This document shows, one piece after another, positions 7,152-16,181 of a DNA stretch of 64,000 nucleotides (its first letter is position 1; each line of letters starts with the position of its first letter). Made by a program: the position numbers and the translations under genes. Below the pieces are notes generated by a model. It was given only the letters and a program-made list of their open reading frames with translations. It was not told the origin of the DNA and searched no databases. Source of the stretch: Actinomycetota bacterium (GTDB lineage: Bacteria > Actinomycetota > Actinomycetes > Propionibacteriales > Nocardioidaceae); NCBI GenBank assembly GCA_009701885.1, contig WLJH01000014.1, positions 1 to 64,000 on the forward strand, given 5' to 3'.

Positions 7152-8531
7152 TCAGGACAGGTCGCCGAGCGCTGCCTCGATCGCCCGGTGGAAGGTCGGG
7201 TAGGCGTAGATCATCGAGCGCAGCGTGGGCAGCGGCACCTCGGCGTGCACCGCGAGCGCGAGGTGGCCGAGCACCTCGCCAGCGGCCGGTCCCACGACGG
7301 TGGCGCCCACGAGCACGTCGCGGTCGGCGTCGGCCACCAGCTTGACCAGGCCGTCGCCACCGGGCCCGTGCAGCCAGCCCCGTGAGCCGAGACCGCCCGA
7401 CCCGACCTGGACCCGCAGCCCCCGCTCGCGTGCCTGGTGCTCGGTCAGGCCCACGCCCGCCACCTCGGGGTCGGTGAAGGTCACGTGGGGCAGCGCGTGG
7501 TAGCTCGCCGGCGGCCCGTCCTGGCCGAGCACGTCCCGCAGCGCGATCGCCGACTGGTACATCGAGACGTGGGTGAAGGCCCCCTTGCCGGTCACGTCGC
7601 CGATCGCCCAGACGCCCTCCGCACCGGTGAGCCGCAGCCGCTCGTCGACCTCCAGCGAGCGAGCGCCCGGGTCGAGACCGACCGTCTCCAGCCCGAGGTC
7701 GTCGAGGTTCGGGGTGCGGCCCGCGGCGACGAGCAGCTTCTCGGCGGTCACGGTCTCGCCGTCGACCTCGAGCGAGAACTGCCCGTCGGCGTGGGCCACC
7801 GATGCGATGGTGACCCCGACCATGACCCGCACGCCCTCGTGCACGAGCACCTCGGCCAACGCCTCGGACGCCTCCGGCTCGAGCGGTCCGAGGATGCGGG
7901 GCCCGGCCTCGAGCACGGTCACGCGCACACCGAAGCGGGCGAACACCTGGGCCATCTCGCACCCGATGGGGCCACCGCCGACCACCACCAGCGAGGACGG
8001 CAGCGAGGTCACCTTCACCGCGTCGCGGTTGGTCCAGTACGGCGTGCCCTCCAGGCCGGGGATCGGCAGCCGGGCCGGGCGGGTGCCGGGGTTCAGGACC
8101 ACCCCCCGCTCCACGGCGTACGACGTCGACGACCCGTCGGGGGCCTCGACCTCGACCCGTCCGGGACCGGCGAGGCGCGCGGTGCCGTGGAGCACGGTCG
8201 CCCCGGCCTCCCGCAACCGGTCGACCGCGACGGCGTCGTCCCAGTGGTCGGTGGCCTGCTCGGCGATCCGGGTGGCGACCGGCGCCCAGGACGGCTCCAC
8301 GGTGACGGACCCGGCGACCCCCGCCACCCGTCCGGCCTCGGCCAGCAGGTCAGCCGCGCGCACCATCATCTTCGACGGGACGCACCCGTAGTAGGGGCAC
8401 TCCCCGCCCACGAGGTGCTTGTCGACGGCCACGACCCGCAGCCCCGCCTCGGCCGCGCCGCTGGCGAGGGCCTCCCCGCCCGGACCGAGCCCGATGACGA
8501 GGAGGTCGCAGGTCTGGTCGGTCTCGCTCAT
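7152..8531 (-). CDS. NAD(P)/FAD-dependent pyridine nucleotide-disulfide oxidoreductase (copy 2)
   Basis: 459 residues, the same length and domain plan as the copy at 4946-6325: GLGPGG FAD site near residues 14-19, redox motif GGECPYYGCVPSK (Cys45, Cys50), VVGGGPIGCEM second Rossmann, WAIGDVTGKGAFTHVSMYQ, and C-terminal AYPTFHR. As in copy 1, the catalytic histidine of the HxHPT motif is a tyrosine while both cysteines remain. The two probably arose by duplication and then diverged. A -10-like CAGGGT ends six bases before the ATG. Substrate unknown. Confidence 0.85.
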   Translation of the reverse strand: MSETDQTCDLLVIGLGPGGEALASGAAEAGLRVVAVDKHLVGGECPYYGCVPSKMMVRAADLLAEAGRVAGVAGSVTVEPSWAPVATRIAEQATDHWDDAVAVDRLREAGATVLHGTARLAGPGRVEVEAPDGSSTSYAVERGVVLNPGTRPARLPIPGLEGTPYWTNRDAVKVTSLPSSLVVVGGGPIGCEMAQVFARFGVRVTVLEAGPRILGPLEPEASEALAEVLVHEGVRVMVGVTIASVAHADGQFSLEVDGETVTAEKLLVAAGRTPNLDDLGLETVGLDPGARSLEVDERLRLTGAEGVWAIGDVTGKGAFTHVSMYQSAIALRDVLGQDGPPASYHALPHVTFTDPEVAGVGLTEHQARERGLRVQVGSGGLGSRGWLHGPGGDGLVKLVADADRDVLVGATVVGPAAGEVLGHLALAVHAEVPLPTLRSMIYAYPTFHRAIEAALGDLS

Positions 8532-8563
8532 GCCGCCACCCTGCCAGGGGCACGGGAACGGCG

Positions 8564-8974
8564 TCAGACCTCGAGGGTGGTCTTGTCCCTCAGGATCGCG
8601 CTCAGCAGGCCGCTGACGAAGGTCGGCGAGTCGTCGGTGGACAGCTCGCGCACCAGCTCGGTGGCCTCGGACACCGCGACCTGGTCAGGCACGTCCTCGG
8701 CCCAGACCAGCTCGTAGACGCCGAGCCGCAGGACGTTGCGGTCCACGGTCGGCATCCGCTCCAGCGTCCAGTCCTTGGAGTACTGCGAGAGCAGCTCGTC
8801 GATCCGGGCCTGGTGGTCGGCGACGCCGCGCACCAGGACCCCGGTGTAGTCGTTGGTGGGCGCCGGGCCGTCGGTCGTCACGCGCTGGAGCGCCTCCACC
8901 GGTGACTCACCGCGCAGCTCGGCGGAGAACAGCACGTCCAGCGCCCGCTTGCGGGCCTTGGAACGGGCGGACAC
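8564..8974 (-). CDS. nusB: Transcription antitermination factor NusB
   Basis: 136-residue all-helical NusB. It begins with the arginine-rich SARSKARKRALDVLFSAEL helix that contacts boxA RNA, and ends with the conserved DVPDQVAVSEATELVRELS and FVSGLLSAILRD segments. NusB with NusE (S10) binds boxA in rRNA leaders and other transcripts to prevent termination. It follows efp by ten bases, the usual actinobacterial efp-nusB order, and is likely the last gene of the shikimate operon. Confidence 0.95.
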   Translation of the reverse strand: MSARSKARKRALDVLFSAELRGESPVEALQRVTTDGPAPTNDYTGVLVRGVADHQARIDELLSQYSKDWTLERMPTVDRNVLRLGVYELVWAEDVPDQVAVSEATELVRELSTDDSPTFVSGLLSAILRDKTTLEV

Positions 8975-8984
8975 AGGCGGTGCC

Positions 8985-9548
8985 TCAGCCCTTCACGCGG
9001 CCGAGGTAGGACGAGTCGCGGGTGTCGACCTTGACCCGCTCCCCCTGGTTGATGAAGAGCGGCACCTGGATCTCGTGGCCGGTCTCGAGCGTGGCCGGCT
9101 TGGTGCGGCCGGTGGCCGAGTCGCCGGCGACACCGGGCTCGGTGAAGGTGATCTCCATCTCGACCGACGGCGGCAGCTCGACGAAGAGCACGCGGCCCTC
9201 GTTGGTGGCCACGATGGCCTCGTTGTTCTCGAGCAGGAAGTTCGCGGCGTCACCGACGATCTCGGGCGCGACCTCGAGCTGCTCGTAGGAGCTGGTGTCC
9301 ATGAAGACGTAGGACGTGCCGTCGTTGTAGAGGTACTGGTAGTTGCGCTTGTCGACGGTGGCGGTCTCGACCTTGGTGCCGGCGTTGAAGGTCTTGTCGA
9401 CGGTCTTGTTGGACTCGACGTTCTTCAGCTTGGTGCGCACGAACGCGGGACCCTTGCCCGGCTTCACGTGCTGGAACTCCACCACGGCCCAGAGCTGACC
9501 GTCGAGGTTGAGGACCATGCCGTTCTTGAGGTCGTTCGTCGTTGCCAT
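8985..9548 (-). CDS. efp: Translation elongation factor P
   Basis: 187-residue EF-P with three beta-barrel domains: KOW-like N-terminal domain ([18 protein letters not shown]), central OB domain, and C-terminal OB domain ending in the signature around [26 protein letters not shown]. The loop PGKGPAF carries Lys32 at the site modified in many bacteria. No modification enzyme gene (epmA/epmB or ymfI-type) is in the window. It relieves ribosome stalling at polyproline stretches. Confidence 0.97.
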   Translation of the reverse strand: MATTNDLKNGMVLNLDGQLWAVVEFQHVKPGKGPAFVRTKLKNVESNKTVDKTFNAGTKVETATVDKRNYQYLYNDGTSYVFMDTSSYEQLEVAPEIVGDAANFLLENNEAIVATNEGRVLFVELPPSVEMEITFTEPGVAGDSATGRTKPATLETGHEIQVPLFINQGERVKVDTRDSSYLGRVKG

Positions 9549-9606
9549 GTGCGCGCGTCAGCCTTCTTCGTCGAGGTATGGGCGGCCCGGGGGCCAGCGC
9601 CGGAGT

Positions 9607-10050
9607 CTACGGGGCGAGGTGGCGCACGAGCACGTCGAGGGCCATCCGGTAACCCTCGATCCCGTGCCCTGCCACGACCTCGACCGCGTGCTCGGTCACC
9701 ACCGAGTGGTGGCGGAACTCCTCGGGCCGGTCCTTGGGCTGGGAGATGTGCACCTCGACCAGTGGTGCGACCAGCTGGGCGCACGCGTCGAAGATCGCGT
9801 AGGAGTAGTGCGTCCAGGCAGCGGCGTTGAGCACGACCGGCGTGGCTGCGTCGGCGGCCTCGTTCAGCCAGTCGAGCATCCGGCCCTCGTGGTTGGTCTG
9901 GCGCACCTGCACGTCCAGCCCACGCTCGCGGCCCCACCGCTCGCACAGCTCGACCAGCTCGTCATGGGTCGTCGAGCCGTAGATCTCCGGCTGGCGGCGG
10001 CCCAGCCGACCCAGGTTGGGCCCGTTGAGGACCAGCACCCGCGTGCTCAT
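9607..10050 (-). CDS. aroQ: Type II 3-dehydroquinate dehydratase
   Basis: 147-residue type II dehydroquinase, catalysing dehydration of 3-dehydroquinate to 3-dehydroshikimate. The [18 protein letters not shown] start supplies catalytic Tyr24 and its arginine partner, and VEVHISQ supplies His101, with EEFRHHSV following. The substrate loop usually read as NPGAYTHTS is NAAAWTHYS here, a conservative variation. Its start overlaps the end of aroB by four bases, so it is translated with the shikimate genes. Confidence 0.95.
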   Translation of the reverse strand: MSTRVLVLNGPNLGRLGRRQPEIYGSTTHDELVELCERWGRERGLDVQVRQTNHEGRMLDWLNEAADAATPVVLNAAAWTHYSYAIFDACAQLVAPLVEVHISQPKDRPEEFRHHSVVTEHAVEVVAGHGIEGYRMALDVLVRHLAP

Positions 10051-11180
10051 GCGCGCGCCACCATCGCGTCGTACGCCGCCCGCAGGTGCTCCTCGGACGG
10101 CCCGGCCAGGACGCGCGGGTCCGCCAGGTCGTGCAGCACCACGAAGCGCAGCTGGTCACCTCGCGACTTCTTGTCCACCGCCATCGCCGCCCGCAGCTCG
10201 TCGTACCCGGCTCCGGCGTAGCCCGTGGGCAGTCCCACGCGCCCGAAGGCCGCTGCGTGCCGCGCCGCGGTCGCCTCGTCCAGGACCCCGGCCAGGCGAG
10301 CCAGCTCGGCGACGAAGACCGCACCGACCGAGACCGCCTCGCCGTGGCGCATCCGGTAGTCCTCGGCGCGCTCGATCGCGTGGCCCATCGTGTGGCCGTA
10401 GTTGAGCGCCTCGCGCCCCGGGTGGCCCGCACCGGCGGTGCCGGCGGTCTCCTTGAGGTCGCCGACGACGACGTCGATCTTCACCTGGATCGACCGCTCG
10501 ACGAGCTCGCGCAGCTGAGGGCTGTCGGCGGCTCCGTCACCCGTGAGCACCGCCGGGTCGGTGGTCTCCACCAGCTCGAGGATGCGCGGGTCGGCGATGA
10601 AGCCGCACTTCACGACCTCGCCCATCCCCGCGACCAGGTCGGCACGCGGCAGCGTGCGCAGCAGCGACAGGTCGCACAGGACGCCGGCGGGCTCGTGGAA
10701 GGCCCCGACGAGGTTCTTGCCGGCGGCGGTGTTGACGCCGGTCTTGCCACCCACCGCGGCGTCGACCATCGCCAGCAGCGTGGTCGGCACGTGCACGACG
10801 GGCACGCCGCGCAGCCAGCCGGCGGCGACCCAGCCACCCAGGTCGGTGGTCGCCCCGCCGCCGAAGGTGACCACCGCGTCGGAGCGGGTGAAGCCGGCCT
10901 CGCCCAGCCGGTCCCAGCAGGCCGCAGCCGTGGCGACGGTCTTGGCCGCCTCACCGTCGGGGACGACGATCTCGGTCAGCCGGTACGCCGACGCCAGCGC
11001 CTCGCGCACCGGTCCGGCCAGCTCGCGCAGCGTCTCGGGCACCACCAGGGCGACCCGGCCCGGGCCCCCGCCACCCTCGCCCAGCAACCCCGTGAGACGC
11101 TCCGCGACCCCGTGGCCGACGATGACGTCGTACGGGCTGGCGCCGCCGACGTGGAGGACCGACTCGACCGACTCAGGCAC
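10047..11180 (-). CDS. aroB: 3-dehydroquinate synthase
   Basis: 377-residue NAD- and metal-dependent enzyme converting DAHP to 3-dehydroquinate. It shows the NAD-binding [21 protein letters not shown], the [20 protein letters not shown] lysine segment, the metal-binding EVVKCGF region, and the metal-ligand histidines in [12 protein letters not shown] and RHGEAV. It overlaps aroK at its start by eight bases and aroQ at its end by four. Confidence 0.97.
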   Translation of the reverse strand: MPESVESVLHVGGASPYDVIVGHGVAERLTGLLGEGGGGPGRVALVVPETLRELAGPVREALASAYRLTEIVVPDGEAAKTVATAAACWDRLGEAGFTRSDAVVTFGGGATTDLGGWVAAGWLRGVPVVHVPTTLLAMVDAAVGGKTGVNTAAGKNLVGAFHEPAGVLCDLSLLRTLPRADLVAGMGEVVKCGFIADPRILELVETTDPAVLTGDGAADSPQLRELVERSIQVKIDVVVGDLKETAGTAGAGHPGREALNYGHTMGHAIERAEDYRMRHGEAVSVGAVFVAELARLAGVLDEATAARHAAAFGRVGLPTGYAGAGYDELRAAMAVDKKSRGDQLRFVVLHDLADPRVLAGPSEEHLRAAYDAMVARA

Positions 11181-11691
11181 GGGCGGCCACCTCGTCAGCC
11201 ACCTGGTCGGCCACCTCGTCGGGCGTCCGGCCGTCGGTGTCGACGGTGAACGACGCGACGGAGGTGTAGACCGGCGTGCGCTCGTCGAGCAGGGCCTTGA
11301 TCCGGCCCCGGACGTTGCCCATGAGCAGCGGCCGTGACGTGCCCAGTCCGACCCGCTTCACCGCGTCGGTGAGCCCGACGCTGAGGAAGGCCACGGTGTG
11401 GCCGGCGAGCAGGTCGCGGGTGCCCGGGTCGAGCACCGCTCCCCCGCCCAGCGACAGCACGCCGTCGTGCTCGGCCAGGGCCTGGGCCACGGCGTCGCGC
11501 TCCAGGGCACGGAAGGCGGCCTCCCCGTCGTCGACGAAGATCTCGGAGATCTCCTTGCCCTGCGCGGCGACGATGTCGGCGTCGGTGTCGCGCACCTGCA
11601 CGCCCCAGCGGGCGGCGAGCAGCTCGCCCACGGTCGTCTTGCCGGCCCCCATCGGGCCGACCAGGACCACCCGCGGACCGGGGCCGCTCAC
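11173..11691 (-). CDS. aroK: Shikimate kinase
   Basis: 172-residue P-loop kinase phosphorylating shikimate at O3. Walker [10 protein letters not shown] spans residues 12-20, the shikimate-binding DTDADI is near 36-41, ERDAV near 65, the GGGAV loop follows near 81-85, and the lid arginine lies in SRPLL. It uses a GTG start four bases inside the end of aroC and its end overlaps aroB. Confidence 0.95.
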   Translation of the reverse strand: MSGPGPRVVLVGPMGAGKTTVGELLAARWGVQVRDTDADIVAAQGKEISEIFVDDGEAAFRALERDAVAQALAEHDGVLSLGGGAVLDPGTRDLLAGHTVAFLSVGLTDAVKRVGLGTSRPLLMGNVRGRIKALLDERTPVYTSVASFTVDTDGRTPDEVADQVADEVAARA

Positions 11692-12893
11692 CCGCGGTTC
11701 CAGGTCAGCTGCTCGGGCAGGGCGGCGAGGTAGGACTCGACGTTGCGGCGGGTCTCGCCCACCGAGTCGCCACCGAACTTCTCCAGCACCGCGTCGGCCA
11801 GCACGAGCGCGACCATCGCCTCGGCCACGATGCCGGCGGCCGGGACGGCGCAGACGTCGGAGCGCTGGTGGTGGGCCACCGTGGCCTCACCGGTGGCGAC
11901 GTCGACGGTGCGCAGGGCGCGCGGGACGGTGGCGATCGGCTTCATCGCGGCCCGGACGCGCAGCACCTCGCCGGTGGTCATGCCGCCCTCGGTGCCGCCC
12001 GAGCGCGCGGAGACCCGCTTGATGCCGCCCTCGTCGGGCACCATCTCGTCGTGCGCGAGCGAGCCCGGGGTGGCGGCCAGCTCGAAGCCGTCACCGACCT
12101 CGACGCCCTTGATGGCCTGGATGCCCATGAGCGCGCCGGCCAGGCGGCTGTCGAGGCGCCGGTCCCAGTGGACGTGCGAGCCCAGGCCCGGCGGTAGCCC
12201 GTGGACCACGACCTCGACGACGCCCCCGAGGGTGTCGCCGTCCTTGTGGGCCTGGTCGATCCGCTCGACCATCGCCTGCGAGGTCGCGGGGTCCAGGCAG
12301 CGGACCGGGTCCTCGTCGAGCCGCGCGACGACCTCGGCGGAGGCCGACTCCGGCCAGGAGCCGCTGGGGGCACGGACGCCGCCGAGCTCGATGACGTGGG
12401 AGACGATGCCGATGTCGGCGACCTGCTGCAGGAAGTTGCTGGCGACCCGACCCAGCGCCACCCGGGCCGCGGTCTCGCGGGCCGAGGCGCGCTCGAGGAT
12501 CGGGCGGGCCTCGTCGAAGTCGTACTTCTGCATGCCGGCCAGGTCGGCGTGGCCGGGGCGCGGCCGGGTCAGCGGGGCGTTGCGGCCGGTGTCCTTGAGC
12601 AGCGAGGGGTCGACCGGGTCGGCGGACATCACGGTCTCCCACTTGGGCCACTCGGTGTTGCCGACCGTGATCGCGACGGGACCGCCCTGGGTGCGGCCGT
12701 GCCGCACGCCGCCGGTGATGGTGACCTGGTCCTGCTCGAACTTCATCCGCGCGCCGCGGCCGTAGCCGAGGCGGCGCCGGGCCAGCGAGTCGGCGATGTC
12801 GTCGGAGGTGACCTCCACGTGGGCGGGGAGCCCCTCGAGGATCGCGACCAGGGACGGGCCGTGGGACTCGCCCGCGGTGAGCCAACGCAGCAT
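11688..12893 (-). CDS. aroC: Chorismate synthase
   Basis: 401-residue FMN-dependent enzyme making chorismate from EPSP. It begins [15 protein letters not shown], the family signature, and carries [25 protein letters not shown] and the C-terminal [12 protein letters not shown] and MKPIATVP flavin/substrate motifs. The ATG at 12893 is selected by homology; the open frame runs much further upstream but without protein-like sequence. It begins 42 bases after the peptidase gene. Confidence 0.97.
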   Translation of the reverse strand: MLRWLTAGESHGPSLVAILEGLPAHVEVTSDDIADSLARRRLGYGRGARMKFEQDQVTITGGVRHGRTQGGPVAITVGNTEWPKWETVMSADPVDPSLLKDTGRNAPLTRPRPGHADLAGMQKYDFDEARPILERASARETAARVALGRVASNFLQQVADIGIVSHVIELGGVRAPSGSWPESASAEVVARLDEDPVRCLDPATSQAMVERIDQAHKDGDTLGGVVEVVVHGLPPGLGSHVHWDRRLDSRLAGALMGIQAIKGVEVGDGFELAATPGSLAHDEMVPDEGGIKRVSARSGGTEGGMTTGEVLRVRAAMKPIATVPRALRTVDVATGEATVAHHQRSDVCAVPAAGIVAEAMVALVLADAVLEKFGGDSVGETRRNVESYLAALPEQLTWNRG

Positions 12894-12934
12894 GGGGCCA
12901 GTCTTCCACGCAGGCGGCAGCGCTCCCCTGCCGG

Positions 12935-13678
12935 TCAGGCGCCCGTGAGACTTCCCAGCACCGCCGGGCCCAGGCACAGGCCGACCAGCGCGCCCAGGAC
13001 CATGAACGGACCGAACGGGTAGGCCACCCGCAGCAGGCCACGGTCGCGGCGCACCAGCGCGAGCACGACCCCTGGCACCGCGAAGAGCAGGAACGGCGCG
13101 TAGACGCCGACCACGAGCTCGGCCCAGCCCGCGTGGCCGAGCACCAGGCCGAGCAGCGCCGCCAGCCGGACGTCGCCGAAGCCCATGCCGGCCGAGTGCA
13201 CGAACCACAGCAGCCAGAACAGCGAGCGGGCCACCAGCAGCCCCAGCACCGCCCGCAGCGGGTCGTCGCGGTCGCCGGTGACCACCCACTCCACGGCCAC
13301 CACCACCAGCAGCAGCCCGGTGGTGGGCAGCACCAGCCGCGAGGGCAGCAGCCGGGTGTGCCAGTCGACGAAGGCCAGCGCGACGCACACCGGGACGGCG
13401 AGCACCAGGAGCACCAGGGTCCACCCGGGGCCGACGACGCCGCCCGCCAGCGCGCCCGCGGCGAGTCCGGAGAGCACCGCGCCGGGCAGCAGGCCCGGGC
13501 GCGAGCCGAGGGCGGCGTACGCCGGCTTGGGCGGCTCGTCCGGCTGGTCCCCCTCGCGATCGGGGTCGGGAGCCGGCTCGGGCAGCGCGCGCACGACCCA
13601 CGGGACGCCCAGCGACAGCAGGCCGCAGAGCAGACCGCCCAGCAGGGCGCCCTCCCACACCGCGGGCAGGCTGCTCAC
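12935..13678 (-). CDS. A24 family prepilin peptidase
   Basis: 247-residue polytopic membrane protein with about seven to eight hydrophobic segments. The two aspartates of type 4 prepilin peptidases are visible in [15 protein letters not shown] and [14 protein letters not shown]. The zinc-binding N-methylation domain of PilD is absent, so it is a peptidase-only form, as in many actinobacteria. A Pro/Glu/Asp-rich loop follows the first helices. No pilin genes are in the window, so the substrate is elsewhere. Its GTG overlaps the aroE stop (GTGA). Placement between aroE and aroC is common in actinobacteria. Confidence 0.85.
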   Translation of the reverse strand: MSSLPAVWEGALLGGLLCGLLSLGVPWVVRALPEPAPDPDREGDQPDEPPKPAYAALGSRPGLLPGAVLSGLAAGALAGGVVGPGWTLVLLVLAVPVCVALAFVDWHTRLLPSRLVLPTTGLLLVVVAVEWVVTGDRDDPLRAVLGLLVARSLFWLLWFVHSAGMGFGDVRLAALLGLVLGHAGWAELVVGVYAPFLLFAVPGVVLALVRRDRGLLRVAYPFGPFMVLGALVGLCLGPAVLGSLTGA

Positions 13679-14544
13679 CCGTGGCCCCGGGCCGCCAGCG
13701 CGGCCTCGCCGGCCGAGCGCAGGACCTCGACGGGCACGCTCCGGCCGGTGAACTGCTCGACCTGGAGCGCGGCCTGGTGCACGAGCAGGTCCAGGCCGGA
13801 GACGAGGGCGGTGCGGTGGTCCAGCGCGGCCGCGGCCAGCGGGGTGGGCCACGGGTCGTAGACGGCCTCGAAGAGCAGCGCGGCGCCGCAGGCCGACAGC
13901 AGTCCCGGGTCCTGGGCGTCGGCGGGCACCGTCGAGACGAGCACGTCGGCGGCCGGGACCCCGCCGGCCTCCCCGCCGTCGTGCTGCACGGCCGCCGGCT
14001 CGAGCGCCCGCACGTGCGGCGCCGACGAATGCGCCGCGATCGTGCGCAGCGTCTCCCCGGCCCGGTCGGCCGACCGCACGAGCAGCGTCACCTCGCGGGC
14101 GCCGAGGTCGCACAGCGCGAGCCCGATCGAGGCCGCGGTGGCACCGCCGCCCAGGACCAGGACCCGCTCCACCGGACCGAGGTGCCGCTCCCGCACCGCG
14201 GCCACGGCTCCCGGGAGGTCGGTGTTGTCGCCGCGCCAGCCCGCGGCCTCGCGCACCAACGTGTTCGCGCCTCCCGCGGACCGGGCCCGCCCCGAGACCT
14301 CCCACCCGCGCTCGTCGGCCAGCGCGAGCAGCTCACGCTTCAGCGGCATCGTGAGCGAGAGACCACGCCACTCCGGTCCGAGCCCGTCGAGGAAGTCCGG
14401 CAGCGTGCCGCCGGGCACCCGCACCGGGTCGTAGTGCCACCCCTCGAGCCCCAGCCACGCGTACGCCGCCCGGTGCAGGGCCGGTGACAGCGAGTGCTCG
14501 ACGGGGTCGCCGAGCACCGCGCACCGGGTGGGGGACGCGGTCAC
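13675..14544 (-). CDS. aroE: Shikimate 5-dehydrogenase
   Basis: 289-residue NADP-dependent enzyme reducing 3-dehydroshikimate. It has the HSLSP substrate motif near residue 17, catalytic Lys69 in [15 protein letters not shown] with Asp109, and the nucleotide-binding [13 protein letters not shown]. It lies seven bases after mltG and overlaps the prepilin peptidase gene by four bases. Confidence 0.93.
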   Translation of the reverse strand: MTASPTRCAVLGDPVEHSLSPALHRAAYAWLGLEGWHYDPVRVPGGTLPDFLDGLGPEWRGLSLTMPLKRELLALADERGWEVSGRARSAGGANTLVREAAGWRGDNTDLPGAVAAVRERHLGPVERVLVLGGGATAASIGLALCDLGAREVTLLVRSADRAGETLRTIAAHSSAPHVRALEPAAVQHDGGEAGGVPAADVLVSTVPADAQDPGLLSACGAALLFEAVYDPWPTPLAAAALDHRTALVSGLDLLVHQAALQVEQFTGRSVPVEVLRSAGEAALAARGHG

Positions 14545-14551
14545 GACCGGC

Positions 14552-15697
14552 TCAGCAGCGGTCGGACTGCGTGGCGCAGTACTCGTCCAGCTCGCCGCGG
14601 AAGGAGAGGAACTCGTCGTAGGACTCGGTGAACTTGGTCTCGCCGGTCTCGAGGTTCACCGTGACGTAGAACAGCCACGGGCCGTCGGCCGGGTTGGCGG
14701 CCGCGTCGATCGCCGCGTCGCCCGGTGCCTCGATCGGGCCCGGCGGGAGACCCGGCTGGGTGTAGGTGTTGTACGGCGAGTCCGAGACCGACTCGATCTG
14801 GTCGGTGGTCAGCCGGGCGATCGGCTCCTTGCCGAGCGCGTAGTTGACCGCGGCGTCGATCTGGAGCAGCCCGTTGGTGACCCCGTTGTCGGGGTTCTCC
14901 ACCCGGTTGTAGATCACCCGCGCGACCTTCGGCATGTCCTCGCCGCGGCCCTCGGCCTCGACCAGGCTGGCGATCGTCATCAGCTCGTGGGGGGTGTAGC
15001 CGAGCCGCTCGGCGGCCTCCTCCAGCCCGGCCTCGTCGGCCGCCTGGCGCCAGCGGTCGACCATCGCCGCGAGCATGTCGGCGGGCTTGGCCTTGGGGCC
15101 GAAGGCGTAGGTGGCAGGGAACAGGTAGCCCTCGGCCTCGCCGCCGGCGTAGTCGGGCAGCCCGATCTTCGCGGGGTCGTCGAGGTGCTTCTGGAACTGG
15201 GCCGCGGAGAAGTCGGTGCCCTCGGCCAGCAGCGCGACGATCTGGTCGGTGTTGAGGCCCTCGGGGACGGTGATGCTGCTGGTGACGAGGTTGGCCGGGT
15301 CGACGAGCACGTCGAAGGCGTCCTCGGAGGCCATCTCCTTCTTCAGCTCGTAGAAGCCGACCTGGATGCCGCTGGAGCCGGGGTTGGCGTTGGCCGCGCC
15401 GATGCAGGCGTCCACCGACGCCACGACGTCCTCGGCCTTGAGGTTGCGGCAGATGATCGTGGAGCTGTCGCCGCTGGCGACCTCGAAGACGACCGAGCCG
15501 CGCCCGGGACCGGGGTAGTCCTCCGGGTCCTCGACCAGGTCGCGCAGCGCGGCGAGACCGGCGTTGCCGGCCCACCACAGGCCTCCGGCGATGACCGCGA
15601 GGGCCACCAGCACCGCCAGGCAGCCGGGGACCCGGCTGCGCTTGCGTCGACGGCGTCCCCCAGGGACGAGCTCGTCGACGTGCTGGTCCTCGCTCAT
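14552..15697 (-). CDS. mltG: Endolytic murein transglycosylase MltG
   Basis: 381-residue YceG-family protein anchored by one N-terminal transmembrane helix (about residues 25-45) after an Arg/Lys-rich cytosolic tail. The extracytoplasmic catalytic domain contains the signature ASLVEAEG, with the catalytic Glu near residue 247, VARVIYNR, and LQIDAAVNYALG. It cuts nascent glycan strands and so terminates peptidoglycan polymerisation. The ATG overlaps the ruvX stop (ATGA), the conserved ruvX-mltG pairing. Confidence 0.95.
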   Translation of the reverse strand: MSEDQHVDELVPGGRRRRKRSRVPGCLAVLVALAVIAGGLWWAGNAGLAALRDLVEDPEDYPGPGRGSVVFEVASGDSSTIICRNLKAEDVVASVDACIGAANANPGSSGIQVGFYELKKEMASEDAFDVLVDPANLVTSSITVPEGLNTDQIVALLAEGTDFSAAQFQKHLDDPAKIGLPDYAGGEAEGYLFPATYAFGPKAKPADMLAAMVDRWRQAADEAGLEEAAERLGYTPHELMTIASLVEAEGRGEDMPKVARVIYNRVENPDNGVTNGLLQIDAAVNYALGKEPIARLTTDQIESVSDSPYNTYTQPGLPPGPIEAPGDAAIDAAANPADGPWLFYVTVNLETGETKFTESYDEFLSFRGELDEYCATQSDRC

Positions 15698-16176
15698 GAC
15701 TGCGTCTCCTCGTCCGTCCTCGGCACGACCTCGCCGGGCGGCGTGCCCGAGGCCCGCTCGGTGTCGAGCGCGTGCTGCAGGATCACGACGGCCGCCACCT
15801 GGTCGACGACCGCACGGCGCTTGGCGCCCTTGCGACCCTGGTCGCGGAGCATAGCCTCCGCGGAAACCGTCGAGAGCCGCTCGTCGACGAGCCGCACGGG
15901 CACGTCGAGCCGGTCGGCCAGCGCCGCGGCGAACTCCCGGACCTTCGCCGCCGCCGGCCCCTCGCCGCCGTGCAGTGAGCGCGGCAGCCCGACCACGACC
16001 TCCAGGACGGTGGTCTCCTCGGCCAGATCGGCAGCGATCCGGCGCAGCCGAGCCAGGTCGCCCTTGCCGCGGCGCACCGTCTCCAGCGGTGTGGCCAGCA
16101 TCCCCGACGGGTCGCTGCGCGCCACGCCGATCCGGGCGTCGCCCGGGTCGACGCCCAGCCGGGTGCCGTGCCTCAC
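15694..16176 (-). CDS. ruvX: Holliday junction resolvase-like protein RuvX/YqgF
   Basis: 160-residue RNase H-fold protein. The metal-binding acidic residues are in LGVDPGDARIGVARSD near the N-terminus, EVVVGLPRSLHG in the middle, and VDERLST near residue 100; the C-terminal DQVAAVVILQHALD completes the pattern. E. coli YqgF has been linked to pre-16S rRNA processing, and resolvase activity has been proposed in other species. The GTG start lies five bases after the alaS stop. Confidence 0.93.
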   Translation of the reverse strand: MRHGTRLGVDPGDARIGVARSDPSGMLATPLETVRRGKGDLARLRRIAADLAEETTVLEVVVGLPRSLHGGEGPAAAKVREFAAALADRLDVPVRLVDERLSTVSAEAMLRDQGRKGAKRRAVVDQVAAVVILQHALDTERASGTPPGEVVPRTDEETQS

Positions 16177-16181
16177 GGGAG

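Noticed and set aside
12894..13658. N-terminal extension or fusion of chorismate synthase
   Set aside because: The extension is a shadow of the prepilin peptidase gene in another frame; AroC aligns from its ATG at 12893.
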